Below, in pieces: positions 30,850-42,892 of a stretch of DNA of 64,000 nt (its first letter is position 1; each line of letters begins with the position of its first letter). The stretch comes from Rhynchopus sp. YZ270_cl-10. Its lineage: Eukaryota; Euglenozoa; Diplonemea; Diplonemida; Diplonemidae. The notes beneath the pieces were generated by a model. It did no database searches. It saw nothing but the letters and a program-made list of their open reading frames with translations, and was not told the origin of the DNA. The translations under genes and the position numbers were made by a program. The stretch lies in assembly GCA_964035575.1 (NCBI GenBank), contig OZ037845.1:434001-498000 (forward strand), written 5' to 3'.

Positions 30850-32230
30850 ATCTGTTGCCTTCTGCTTGCTTTTTTTTGTGTATCCCTTTTGCAATTTTTT
30901 TGAGGTGAGGAAAAGGGGTTTGGGCCATCTACGATCCTCTGCATCTCTGTGAGAGTCTGTGAGAGCTTACTGAGAGCAAAAAAAATCTCTCTCCATTCAC
31001 AGATGGTCCAGGGTTGGGTAGGGGTAGATAAGACAATAGTTTGTAATAGATGAAAGGGGGAGACCCTTTTTTTTTTTTTTTGCAAGAAAATAAAGAAAGA
31101 AAAGCCGGAAAAAGGGGGAAAAATCGTTATCAAAATAGAGGGGAAAAAATGTGAAAGACGGATATCGAGGGTCCTCCATATCGACACAAATCTGAAAAAT
31201 AAAGGATTGTTTTTCCTGATTTTGATCCCGAGTTTTGCGCTAAAACACCGGCATACTCATCATGGGTCAACATCAGGTGGATTGATGAACTTTTTTTTCT
31301 ATTCCAAAAAGATTTGATTTCGTACTTTTCAACCAAAGAAGAGAAAAGTACAACAAGAACGTTCTATTCAGATAGATCCAAATCTGATACATTTTTTGTT
31401 TGGAGTAGTGTAGTTTTGCCCTCGGTTGTGTTGCCACACAGTTGTGCAATGCAATCTCTACTTTCTGTAAAGTTCACTCACAAAAAGGCCGATGTTGGGC
31501 CTTTCTTTTCCAAATAAAAATTTTTTTTTCCAAACGAGAAATTCGCGTACTAACTGCTTAGGCAAAACAGTAATCATTAAAAGCATCTATACCCCCCCTC
31601 AGAAAGAGAAACAAAAAAAAAGCTCGTCAAAGAAAAATAGGTTTATAAAGATGAATCTAAGCCTCTCGCTACTTAGTCTGATTAGGTTACTTAATGTTTT
31701 GAACATTGGTTATTCATCAATCTTTTTTGTTGTGTTTTTTGGATACTACTTAGTCACCTTGTAAGGATCGAGATAGAGCAAATCATTGAGGGATTTTTTC
31801 CTCACAAAAATAGGGAAAAAACCCCTATGGAAGATAAAGATGGAAACGCCATTTTTATTTTTTGTAAGACGCAGACATCATGTTTAGTAACCTTAAAGAG
31901 GGTGGGGGGGTGGATGGGGAAAGAAATTCCGGTATAAAGTTGTCACACGAGAAAAGAGAAAAAAAAGGGTGAGGAAAGCAACAGAAAGAGAGAGAAAAAA
32001 GTATACTGAACCAAAAGGAGTGTGACAGCGTTCCATCTCCCTCGCTTCAGTGCGAAGGGGTATGCCCCTTACCACTCCCCTATCTCCCCCTGCTTTGAAG
32101 GCAATTGAAAGTCAAAAAAAAACCCCCCCGAGTAAAAATGATATTTTTACTTTTGCGTTGTGTTTGCCTTCAGGAACACTTTTTTGTTGGTCTCTATAAA
32201 AAAAAACTTTGATCTGATGAAAATGAAAAT

Positions 32231-32411
32231 GCAAACAAATCCGTGTACCTTGCCGTCGATGATAAGATCCCGTCCTAGTCCAACGACTGTAAACGATGCC
32301 GTCTCAGGATCGAAGGGCGCTCTATTATGCCCCCTCCCCTACGACACCATTTGGTACAATGACCGGCTGTACCGTGGGTGGACACCCAACCCATGCAGTC
32401 CGACATTCCCA
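32231..32411 (+). repeat. R1 repeat split by an rRNA-like insert
   Basis: R1 sequence CCGTGTACCTTG ends near 32252 and resumes near 32352 with GTACAATGACCGGCTGTACC, continuing to the usual TTTCGTGGTTTACATC end. The roughly 100 bp between them is not R1 and matches SSU rRNA. Confidence 0.7.
32255..32330 (+). rRNA. SSU rRNA fragment (central/3' domain), pseudogene-like
   Basis: GATGATAAGATCCCGTCCTAG followed after a few bases by TGTAAACGATGCCGTCTCAG and GATCG corresponds to the universal SSU segment that normally reads GATCAGATACCGTCGTAGT ... ATAAACGATGCCGAC...GATCG. Only about 75-100 bp are present and conserved positions differ, so this is not a working gene. Confidence 0.7.
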
Positions 32412-35320
32412 TTTCGTGGTTTACATCTTATTTTAAAAGTTGAAAACTGTGGCAGGGGTGATACACCCCACCGATTCTTGAAGTTTTTTTTTTGGAATCG
32501 AAAAAAAACACAATATTTTTTCCCCTGATTCAGCCAATGACCACTTTCATGTTGTGCCCTGAAATACAGTTGTATTTCGGGCTGCTTCCTCAAAAAATAA
32601 AAGGTTTATGAGATGGACCTAACTAACCCTCTCGTGCTTATTAGCCACCTGAAAACTAAAAATAAAAAGGCAAGGGGGAGGCGTTAGCGGGGAAAGCCAT
32701 AGCGCATAGATAAAAATAAAAAACACTGGTGCGATCACCCAAACGGATGCTCCGTGGTTCCCCCGTGGTTCTTCCGTGGGTTGTCCGTGGGTTCTCCGTA
32801 CCCCCTGAATCACACCAAACACACAAAAAAAAACCCTGACAAAACCTAAGAAAGCTTTAAAACGAATATGCATTTGCATACCAGAAGCTCCTTGAAAGAT
32901 GAAACGAGTCAGTCAATGAGGACTCGTCATCTTTCACAAGAAAAAGAATTTCATCATATGCAATCAATAAATTGATAGTATATGGTGAGAAAGAAAACAT
33001 TGTAAAGAAGAACCTAAGCCTCGCATGCTTAGTCGAACAAAAAAAAAAAAAGAAGAAAAAAAAAATACAGAAACAAAACGTATCACACAACACCCACTTT
33101 AAAAAATGGGATTATTTACCCCCAGAAAAAACCCCCTAAAAAAACAACACACTTTGACACACCTTTCAAAATACCTACTGTCGGTTTTTTATTTTGTTCA
33201 GCTGTTGCCGTTGCAAGGTTGCAAGGCATTTTCTGTGCAGTGGAAAAACTCAAAGAACGGATAGAGCTTTCGTGTGAGGCATCTTTTGCGGGTTTCTCGA
33301 ACACGAAGCGGTTACAATTTTTTTTTTGAAAACTTTGGTTGTATTACCCAGTGTGCTCCACTATACTAAACACTTTTACATCACCGCAGACTGCGATGAT
33401 CTCTCACATTTTTCTTTTGATAATTGTTGGAGTAGTGTAGTTGCCACAGTTGTGCAATCTCCACTTTTTTTATGTGTCGTATCCGCCGATAGAGTTTTTT
33501 CGAGGCTACACAAAACGGGAACTGACACATTCATTAAAAAAGATTGAAAGTGCAAAAAATGCCTCGAACAATTTATCTTTTCATCATTTTCCCAAATATC
33601 TTTTCCGCATTTTTAAACGGTTTTTGAACGGTTGGTGGTTCACCGCCCGCTCGTAACAAACGAGGCAAGAAAAGTGTGGGATGTTCTCTGCAGCTAGGTA
33701 GCTACAGGTCGTGTGTGTGGTGTCAACAGTCCGAAGCATGGTGTTCTGCTCATTGAATCCCCTCAGGTTCAATGAAGTACAGAAACTGGAGCTTTAGAAA
33801 TCGTCGAAAAAAAGTTGACAAGATGAACCTAAGCTTCTCGTCACATGCTAAAATTTTAGCCACACAAAAAAAAAAAGGCTATAAAAGAACCAAAGAAACC
33901 CAGACTCGGATGAAAGTACAATAAAAATAAAACGTTCGATGCTTTGTGTGAAGAAATATTTTTCGTATTTGCGTGAGTATAACAATCATACCCCAAGAAA
34001 TGCTCCTTATTTTCGGGAAAATACCCGAAAAACCAAAACAAAGGCTTTTTTTGTAGTGCAAACTGCACTGGAAAAATTTTTTTTTTTGAACTGGCACACA
34101 AAAAGCCCTCTGACAGTTCACCTGAAAACTTCAAAAAGAGATGAACCGGAGTGCACAAGCACAACACATCTTTTTTTGGGAGGGGGGGAAAAGAAAGTTG
34201 CAAAGTGCTAACGCCAAGACGCAGTCACCGGAGGAAAACAAAGAAGAAAAAAAAAAGGTTGGTAATGAAGCTCTAAGCGAGCTTCGTCACCTCAACGGAA
34301 AAGGATGTCTTTAGCGCAGAGAAACACAGACACCTTTTGGAGAAAAAAATGTTCAAAAAAAAGAGGGGAAAAAAAAAAAAAAAAAAAAAAGACAGAACAG
34401 ATAAGACCGTATCACATAACAACGCATTGGGAGGGGGAGGGTGTGTGGGTGTTAAAAAACAATAAAGGATACTTGAAAGATGAAAAAGAGTGCCTCTACG
34501 CAATGCACAATCTAAACGAGAGAAGACGGCTTTCGAACAATGAATGAGAAGCAAGAAATAACAAAAAAAATTATCAGTTACAGTACCCAATGATAACTTG
34601 GTGGTTTGGTTTTTTTTAAAGGAAAATTGTTGGAATAGTGTAGTTGCCACCTGCACAAGCTCCACTGTCTTTTTTGGAATCATGCCAACAAAAATGTAAA
34701 AAAAAAACACAAGACAACGTAAGATTTACGTACCACACGTACATCACTAAGAATGCTAATGTTATCAAAGGAACATAAAGAGTACCGTTGATATCCTTGG
34801 AAGGGGGGAGGAAGACACTAAAGTGAACGAGAACGGATCATCTTATTAAGTTCCCGAAGAAAGCATATGTCCATTAGCACAGAGGTACTTATGATAAGCG
34901 AAACAATACAAAAAAAAAAAAAAATGTTTAAGATGAACCCCGCCTCTTGCACTCAATCGCCTAAAAACAAAACTTGAAAAATTAAAAAAAATGATATGAA
35001 AACACCCCAAAAAATCCCCCCTTGCATCGAGGAAATGAATCCCCAGGTATTTCTTTTTTAGTTTTGAAAACTTGGTCTTGTTTTCCTTATTTGTATTTTC
35101 CACAACCATTGTTCATGCTTTCTCTCTCTCCCTCTCTCTCTTTCTTTTACTCTTCAAATATTCACAAGAAACAAAACTCTTTTTTTAAACCACGCTTATT
35201 TTTCGCTATTTTTATTTTTATTTTTGCCAACAGTGTGCGCAGAGAACATCGCAGAAATTTCTATAGTAAAATGAGCCTCTCCTATGACTCACCTCAACGC
35301 TTTTTACGGCTTCAGCTGTC

Positions 35321-36887
35321 TCATGAAACCACCTGGTAGGGCTGGTGCTGGTTGCGTACGAAGGGGGCTCTTGCGTCCATCCCATCGAACCCTGTGTTGT
35401 TGTTGACACGCTGTGCCGCTTCTCTTTGTTTGTGCTGCAGGATAGCCTTACGGACGGAGTCCTCAGACATACCCCTTCTGGAGAGACAGCTCCCACAGAC
35501 AGCGCCAATCAGCAGACACGCGACAACTCCGATGATGGGCCACACAATGATCGCCACACAGGTGTCACCTGTCTTGCTCTTGAACCCGGGCATCTGTAGA
35601 AAAAAAAAACAGTGTCCAAGAACTGAATTTAAAAGAAAAACATACCTGGCTGCAGTCGCAGTCACTCCCTCCAATGCAGGTAACATCCTCGTCAATTTCC
35701 TTGGGTGCCATGAGCATAGGGTCGACCGGGTCGTAGTTGATGACCCCTGGGGTGTACTCCGTGCCTTCGGGGCTGCTCCAGACGGGGAGGACACCTGGGA
35801 CGGGTGCGCTGACCTCGACCTTGGGGGAGGTGGGTGCGGTGCGGATGAGGCATGTGTTCTCGCCATAGGCGATGCGCATGTAGCCCTTGTCACCCCAGGA
35901 GTCGCCCCAGGAGTTGCGGATGACCCAGTACTCCTGCTGCACCGTGCCGTTGCTTGTGAAGCCGTGCCCCACGAGGAGCACCGCGTGGTTCGGCTTCGTC
36001 GAACTGCAGTTCGTCAAGATGCCTGATGTGTATGACTGCCAGTTCGTCGTTACATCGACGACCACCGACACCGGGCCGTGCGACTTCAATGCCATGTACA
36101 TCTGCACCTCGTCGCTTGCGTACTGTGTGAACCCCAACACCGGCGCACCGGACGACAATGTGTCCAACGTTGCGTCCGCAGGGCATGAGTCCGCACTCAC
36201 CCCAGAGTAGGCCTCCTCAGTCGCAAGCTTGCCCTCTGGGCGTGCTGCCACCCATTTGTAGGCCTCTGCAGCACTGCCGCTGGTGCACCCGCTGGCAGCA
36301 GAGACGCAGGAGAGGAGCTCCTGCTGGGACAGTGCGATGAGGGGGTGGCCGCGGATGGCAAGCTGTGCCTCGATGGCGCCGACTGCGGCGTAGGCCCAGC
36401 CACCGCCGCTGCAGTTGCCCTGGTCAGGGACGGTGCCGAGAACACCTGCATCGGCCCAGTTGAGGTCCACGGAGTTGGTGCGGCAGGGTGAGATGGGGTT
36501 GGTTGCGGTAAGGCCCACCTCGGACTGCACTGCGGCAAGCTCGTTCTCGGAGTAGGTGTGGGTCGCCCCAGTCTCGGTGAGGCCTGCGTGGGAGGCACCA
36601 GTGGTGCGTTGCGAGAGGAACTCCTCGCTGGTGAGGTCCGAGAAGCGGTTGGGCCCGAAGGTGGCGTCGGGGTTGGAAAACTGGCTCGGAATCATCTGGT
36701 GCAGGTTCGACACAAAGATCGCCTTGCGTGTGACCTCCTCACCGACGGTGTCGTAGGTCCGTGAATACGTCGTCTTAAAGGACTTCCACATCGAGTCCTG
36801 GTTGTTCGCGATGTAGTCGCTGCTGTACTGGATTGCGGTGGTGCATCCGAACAGCGCACCCAACACAGCGGCAGTGAGGGTTTTCAT
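35321..36887 (-). CDS. Papain-family paralogue lacking the catalytic Cys
   Basis: Two exons: 36887-35646 and 35593-35321, joined across a 52-nt phase-0 intron (GTATGT...CTACAG), giving 504 residues. Start chosen at the ATG for MKTLTAAVLGALFG (signal peptide). Layout matches the gene at 29210: propeptide (PNRFSDLTSEEF), protease domain, DCDC motif, then an exon 2 of identical length (273 nt) encoding the same kind of TM anchor. In the active-site motif the usual CG(S/G)CWAF reads CSGGGWAY: the nucleophile position before Trp164 is Gly163, and the motif has one extra residue. His301 (PNHAVLLVGHG) and Asn325 (NSWGDSWG) remain. The frame is otherwise intact and well conserved, so it is probably a non-catalytic binding or regulatory homologue rather than a dying gene. 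Confidence 0.9.
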
Positions 36888-38856
36888 GGTGTGTTTTGTA
36901 TTATTCTTGTCCTGTATGAAGTTAGGTGAATGGGGCAACCTTAAAAAACCTTAACACAAATGTCAAGGCAACAGGAGGGCGAAGAGGAAGCGCTCGCACT
37001 CTGCCAGCACCTCCATCCAGGACTCCAGTTCACAAAGGGGGTGTGAACATTCCTGACGCATTGTGGAGGAACGCCGGGAAGGAGTTCGTAAAAAGAGGAT
37101 GCCATGATTTTCCTTGACACAGCGTGGAATCGAATGATGGTGTAACGAATGTAATTTAAATTTTCAAAAGAAATGATAAGGGTTCTGGTCCAGCATCGTC
37201 TCCCCTCACGTACATCAAAAAATGCGATCCTTGGAAAAACGCAGGGTGTCTATGTTATCAACTGAGGTCCTCTGACCGAAAAATGAAAGTCAAAAAGCGC
37301 AAAACGCCTGACAGAAGGTGTAAAGAAACATAGGGAGGGGAGGGGGGCAGCAAACCCTCTAGATATCTTAAGAAACGAAGAGGTTGGGTTTTTTTCTCTC
37401 TTTTTTTTGAAGAAAACATAGTTTTCCGACCGCGCGAAAAAAAGAGAAAAATGGCACACATCCATAAAGAAAGATCATATGCCTGTGCTGAAGCAGAATG
37501 GTAGGGGGGAGACGAAGATTGCTCACCCTATGTGCTGTTTCTTTTGGAAGGACGTTTTTTTTTTTTTTGGGTTTCTTTGGGAGGTTCCTTTATTGGGTAT
37601 CGATCGTAGCGCGACAAAAAAGACATAGTGACACAGCAGAAGGAACAAAAAAGTGAATTTGACAATGTGGCAATGCAGACACATCGGAAAAAAAAAACAG
37701 GGTACTTTTTTGGTTTTTTTTCGACCCCAGCACTGTAAAGGGATCAGCTCAGAGCCCTTAAACTGTTATTGAGCAAAATCATCACAAAATGCGAAACAAA
37801 AACAAAAACCAAGTACAAAAACCCACCCTCTGCTTCTTTAGAGAATAGAAAAGAAGCCTTGAATAGATGAGCCTAAGCACAACCTTATGCTCAGTCACCA
37901 TAAATAAAATCACAAGAAGGATACTCAAAACCACAAGAACCTTCCCGCGACACCCCAAAAAAACCCCCCAAAAAAACTCGTGTTTTTTTAAAAAATTACA
38001 TTTACCCGAACCCCCTTACCCCTTCTTCTCTCCTCCCCAAATTGGCCAACCACAAGCCACATTTTTTTAAATCAAAACTTAGTACACACTGTTTGAGAAA
38101 GGGTTGGCGAAATTGGTAGAGGGAGGGTTTTGAGTGGGGGGGGGGGGGGGGGGGAAAGCTATGCCATTTTGTCTTTTACTTCCTCTTCTTCTTTCACCTC
38201 CTCCCCAAAAAATAATTGTTAAATTTTGAAAAAATACACGGATATTGAAACATTGGGTGGTGTTCTTCACATGCACACTGAAGAGGCAGAGGATGTATTA
38301 GGGCCGGGTAGGCGCTTCACTTAACAAATGAAAGGTAAGATAAGACGTGCGTGATTGGAGGGTATTTTTTTTTTTGCGTAGATACCCCTCAAGGAAGCAG
38401 TATGAAAAAAATATATCTTACGAACACAAACTTGCCCCTCCCAAAATAAAAAAAAAGTACTTTGTAAGATGTAACCCAAGGCTCTGCGAAGTCCCCTACA
38501 AAAAGAAACCCATAAAACTAAGACATTTCGCTGTATGGCGAATGATTCTTAGTTTCCAGACACCTCCCACCCACCCCCCCCTCTCCACCCCCCCCACCCA
38601 TCACAACCCCAAAGCCTTCACGCGTTAGTTCACCTATTTTTTCTACCCGCTCCTTCATGGGTTTATTTATTTAGTTTTTGGTTATCACTTAGGCACACGA
38701 GGGGAGGTTTTTGGAAAAGGTGTGCGAGAGGGCCGCGCGTCGTGTACAGTCGTTCACACACCCTTCTTAGACCCACATTACACTAACCCAACAGATTATC
38801 AAAAGGGGTGGGGGAGGGTGGTGTCGGGATAGGGGTGGGCTGCCCAAACCCCGCTA
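36888..38856. other. Intergenic stretch between V-ATPase H and the dead cathepsin
   Basis: No gene is supported. There is a weak R4 copy (37655-37690), an R2 hairpin (37865-37900), a 19-base G-run (38136-38154) and a foldback AAACTAAG...CTTAGTTT (38516-38556). The rest is AT-rich with C-runs near 38570-38600. Confidence 0.5.
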
Positions 38857-41308
38857 TCACGACAGAAGGTCCCAACGCTGGACCATGATCTTCTGCATGC
38901 AGAGAAGTGCGTGGCGTTTGACTGCTTCACGGTCGTCACTGCTGTTACCCGCCTGTGAGAAGAGAAGGGGTGGTTAATTACATTACAACAAACATCGGTG
39001 GGGTAAAAACAAAGGTGGATTTTGGCATTTCAAAACTCGAAGAGAGGGTTTTTACCCTGTCGATGTTTTTGCGGTATAGTTTGTTTCATATAGAAGGGTA
39101 GGGAAGGGGGAAGGGGGGCATACCCCCTTCTCGATCAGTTCATAGACTCTTTCTTTGATGCCGAGCTTTTCCCAGACTCTCTTTCCGTGGGGGTGGTGGC
39201 GGACGAACTCACCCACATCGTGGCACGCAATCTGTTGTGATGTGAATTTTTTTTGAATGGATCATTATTTGTTCATACCTGGATGTTCAAGGGCTCCTTC
39301 GAGATGGCAATCATCTTCGCAAGCTCCTTGATGGCAGCGTAGTTGTCGTTCTCGAAGGCCTTCATGTTTTCACGCCAGAACTTTTCGGACGTGTGCGGAG
39401 GGGACCATTCGAGCATGGAGGAGTGCACCTCTTGCGCGTAGATGGAATAGCTGCTCAGGTCCTCAACGTGCATCTCAAGGATGTCGACGAGGTTAGAAAG
39501 CTGTGGAGTGGTTTTTGTTATGATGGTGATATTTTTATTACTGCAATACGCTCCCCACTGACTATCTGGCAGTGAAGAGGAAACCTCTTTGAGGCCAAAA
39601 AAGAAAGAAAAAGACGTCAACGTAAAATAGGAATTTCAAAAAAGTGAATTGTATTGTGCAAAACCCGAGACAACACTCCTTGGGTTGTGTGGAAGTTGTT
39701 GACAGGAAAATTGTAACTGTGGGAAAGCGTGACCGCATGAGATAAAGGTCCAAGAACGACATCCTGGAACACAACAACAGAAAACAAAGTTGACTTGAAA
39801 AGCCCTCTCGTGCTTGGTACACTGCCGCTTAGGACTGCCATGGATGACCGGTTGTACCGGGGGTGGACACCCAACCATGCAGTCCTCCATTTCGTGGTTT
39901 ACATCTGAAACAAAACAAAAACAAAAAAAAACGGCACATACTGTTTCCGGGATGTCCGCATCACCGAAGGTTCTCTTCATGAGCATCTCAATGTTACCAA
40001 GCATTCCGACGGAGATCATGTCCTTCACGTAGTGTGGCACACCAGGGTTGTTTACGCTCTGTGTGGGGTGTGTGTAGTTCACAAATGGGGTTGGTATAAT
40101 TTTGTTATAAATCATCAGAGAAAAGCAAAGAAGTAGCAGATACAGGCCCTCCAACTGACCCACTGTACGATGCCAGCCATCGGATGAAAGCACAAATATA
40201 GCCCAGCATTGTCGATGTTTCAAGATGAAGCAGAAAAGAAATAATCATCTGCCACCAAGAGAGATCATCGCGCTCGTCTGCGGTGACGTAAAAATGTTTA
40301 GTATAGTGGAGCACACTCTAGGGTGGCTACACTAACACAACCAAGATTTCAAATAATCAAAAACAAACATACGGGAGAGTGGTCCTTGTGCCGTGCAATG
40401 TAGTTGTTAAGCACGTTGAGCACCATACGAATGATCTTTTCCTTCTTCTGCTTCTTGAGGATGTAGTTGAGCACGCCAATGACGGACTGTCCGGAGACTT
40501 CGTATCCCGCACGGCACTGCGCGTCGAGCTCGTCGAGCACTTCGCCCGAGAAGGAGAGGTGCCAGATGACCTTGACGCCGTCGTAGATCAGCTGGTGGTA
40601 CTCCTTCCTTTCGACGGTTGCTGCGAAGGAGGTCTCTGGGGGGAAGAGCAGTGCCGGGAGCAGTGCTGGTGACGACAGATCACCAGGCACGTTCTGCTGC
40701 ACAAGGCGCTGGCGGAGGTGGTGTGGACGCGAGAGGATGGACAGCGCCTTAACAGAAGCCTCTGCCTTGACAAGCATAGAGTGCGACACACTGTCCGTGG
40801 TGCGTGCCTCCTTCAGGCACGGCTGCACCACACGCAGCAAGCTACGCAGCCACTTGTCAACATATGCCTCCGAGCTCCCCGCAAGCACCAAGGCAAACGC
40901 CTCCATCGCCCTGTACACATAGCGCCCATCGTCCCACGACCATTTTTCAAGCTGGATACCAGGGTCCTTCGTCTTCACCTCTTTGTTCGCGTGCTCGCCG
41001 AACAGTGTTGCGAAGTGCACGCCATCAAGGTGCAGAAGCATGACAAAGAGTTCAAGCACGGATTGAATCATCTCCTCGGTGTTGGTGTTTGAGATGAGGT
41101 GTGCCATGAGGCGCACGACGTCCTCTATTTTCTCGCGCTGCACCTGTTCGAGAAGCACTTCGGGGGACTCGCTTGCGCTTGCAAGGCGTTCAAGCAGCTG
41201 CTTGTCCACAGAAGGAAGCGTCGGAACCGAATTCAGAGTCCCAATGAGCTTGTGCCGCTCCTCCGGCAGCAACGTCGGGGAGCTGTGATGGTCATCTTTT
41301 CCGGACAT
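38857..41308 (-). CDS. V-type ATPase subunit H
   Basis: Five exons (41308-40373, 40058-39942, 39500-39279, 39231-39124, 38952-38857), all phase 0, encode 492 residues, near the usual 440-480. Subunit H is the armadillo-like regulator that couples V1 to Vo and silences free V1. The family pattern is clear: VIWHLSFSGEVLDELDAQCR and KIIRMVLNVLNNYI in exon 1, DLSSYSIYAQEVHS and LEWSPPHTSEKFWREN in exon 3, ACHDVGEFVRHHPHGKRVWE in exon 4, and HALLCMQKIMVQRWDLL at the end. Introns are 314, 441, 47 and 171 nt; all begin GTATG and end ACAG. The two longest hold dispersed repeats (R3 and R5 in intron 1, R1 in intron 2). Acidification by this pump would serve the endolysosomal proteases next door, although no regulatory link is seen. 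Confidence 0.95.
39792..39907 (+). repeat. R1 repeat inside V-ATPase H intron 2
   Basis: A full R1 copy (GACTTGAAAAGCCCTCTCG ... TTTCGTGGTTTACATC), antisense to the gene, occupying a quarter of the 441-nt intron. Confidence 0.8.
40129..40356. repeat. R3 and R5 repeats inside V-ATPase H intron 1
   Basis: R3 lies at 40129-40196 in the usual plus orientation. R5 lies at about 40255-40356 in reverse orientation and matches about 100 bp of 33323-33420, including CGCAGAC...GCGATGATCTCT. Together they fill most of the 314-nt intron. Confidence 0.7.
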
Positions 41309-41791
41309 TTTTGCTGTGTGCCGGCACCTTTTGTGTAAGGTTTTTCCTGTCGTGTTTTGTGTTAAAATTGCGGTGGGGGGAAGGGTGGGGAGACAAAATC
41401 ATGTGGTGCAAATAATGTATCATTTTTTTGTTTTGTTTTTGAACGGTTGTGTCAGTGCGGACGAGAATGAGTCCCCACTTTTGTTTTGTTTGTGCGTTGT
41501 CCAAGAGACGGCAAAACACAAAGGTGTAATAAAATTTCATGCCGTGAATAGTTCACAACAAAAAAAGAGAAGTTGAGAGCGTGTGTTTTTTTGTTCACGC
41601 CATCTGGAGAAATCTTGAAAAAGACGTGATCACCACAACATCTTTTCAAAATGAAGTTAGTACCTGGGGAAAACCCCCCCTCAATCACACCATCTTTTCA
41701 CAAAAAAACAAGAAAATTTTATAAGATGAACCCCTGCTTAGCCACCTAAAAAAAGAGAATCACATAACGCCAAAAAACCCCCCCTACACCA
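41309..41791. other. Intergenic stretch upstream of V-ATPase H
   Basis: No gene is seen. An R2 hairpin (GATGAACCCCTGCTTAGCCACC) lies at about 41724-41750; otherwise AT-rich. Confidence 0.5.
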
Positions 41792-42892
41792 TCACATCAT
41801 CGGGGTCGGCCCATCTGCTACTGTCACATGAGGGGGCTCTTGGAGTTCAAAGCTTTTAATGTCTTTTGGCTCGCTGCCGACGTTGACGACGAGACGGAGC
41901 ATTTTTTCTTCGAATCTTTCTGGGCGGAACGGGAAGACTGATGAGAAGGGGACAGCATGGCGTCGGCAGAATGCTTTCAGGCGCGCTGCTTGCGAGGGCC
42001 CTGCACTGAGAAGCTCAGGCTCATACTTCTCCACCGCAGCACGCAGGAGCTGCGACGCACCTCTCTCCCCCGCCTCATCCAGCAACGCTGCCACGTGCCC
42101 CATCTTCTCGGGGGCCTTCCTGCGGTACACATCCCACACCGCCTCAGCCGTTTCAACAACAAACAGCCCACACCCCGCAGACTCCGCCACCCCATACATC
42201 TGCTGCACCCTCAAAAACCCTTCCTCCTCCCGCCCAGGAGGCAAATACCGTCTCATCACCTTCGCCACATCCCGCCCCCCAGCGGGGTGGTCTCTGCAGT
42301 CCACATGAAGGTACCGTCTGACCCGCTCCAAATGATTTACCTTTACGGGGAAGGATTCTCCAGGGAATGGTCCCAGGGCTTCTCGAACAACACGGAGAAC
42401 TTGGTTGAGGTTCCACCAATGGTGCTGACGGATTTCCCCGAGGTAGCTTTGTAAGGCAGACCCGAGGTCCGGCGCACGAAGCAGAAAGAGGTCGCGGATC
42501 TGTTCTAGGAGAAGGTTTTTTTCGTATTCTGTGGGCTGTGATAGATGCGTTGAAGGGGTGGGCTTGCATTCCACGTCGTCTACATCCTGCGAAGGTGTGA
42601 AGATGTGCCCCACCTCACGTACCGGGATAGGTGGGGTAGGTGGGTACACCGATGGGGTGTACGAAAACCGCAGCGGCGAAAGTGTAGGAGGAGCGGGTAG
42701 CGAGATGATGGTGTTGGTAGGTGGTGGTGGTGGTGGTGGTGGTGATGATGGTGGTGGAAGCATCAGGCCCTGGGGCGGGGGTGTGGAGAAGGGGGCAGGG
42801 TGTCTGGTGCGCTCAGCATGGCGGATCCTGCGCAGGTTTGCTAGTTCCGTTTGTGTAGAGAGGCGCGAAGGCTGCATCCTGTTGTCGCCCAT
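41792..42892 (-). CDS. Proline-rich protein with C-terminal helical domain, unknown
   Basis: A 366-residue protein. The ATG at 42892 (MGDNRMQPSRLSTQ) is used; the frame above it has only a TTG. Residues about 30-95 are Pro-rich with a run of eight or more prolines encoded by a (GGT)n tract on the plus strand, the kind of sequence that binds profilin or SH3/WW domains. Residues about 120-350 look like a folded, mainly helical domain (LLEQIRDLFLLRAPDLGSAL; VWDVYRRKAPEKMGHVAALL; EKMLRLVVNVGSEPKDIKS). I do not recognise the family. Confidence 0.68.
   Translation of the reverse strand: MGDNRMQPSRLSTQTELANLRRIRHAERTRHPAPFSTPPPQGLMLPPPSSPPPPPPPPTNTIISLPAPPTLSPLRFSYTPSVYPPTPPIPVREVGHIFTPSQDVDDVECKPTPSTHLSQPTEYEKNLLLEQIRDLFLLRAPDLGSALQSYLGEIRQHHWWNLNQVLRVVREALGPFPGESFPVKVNHLERVRRYLHVDCRDHPAGGRDVAKVMRRYLPPGREEEGFLRVQQMYGVAESAGCGLFVVETAEAVWDVYRRKAPEKMGHVAALLDEAGERGASQLLRAAVEKYEPELLSAGPSQAARLKAFCRRHAVPFSSVFPFRPERFEEKMLRLVVNVGSEPKDIKSFELQEPPHVTVADGPTPMM

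Larger units (their letters stand above)
30850..35320. other. 4.5-kb gene-free region between the two cathepsins
   Basis: No gene is supported. Plus-strand order: R6 (31405-31452), R2 (31648-31680), SSU rRNA piece inside R1 (32231-32411), hairpin (32556-32583), R2 (32608-32650), hairpin GAAAGATGA...TCATCTTTC (32893-32936), CAATCAATAAATTGATAG palindrome (32953-32984), R2 (33006-33036), R5 (33323-33420), R6 (33427-33464), hairpin TCATTGAAT...GGTTCAATGA (33752-33777), R2 (33818-33862), R4-like (34193-34225), R2-like (34263-34295), A-run (34371-34390), R6 (34624-34668) and R2 (34928-34965). Confidence 0.6.
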
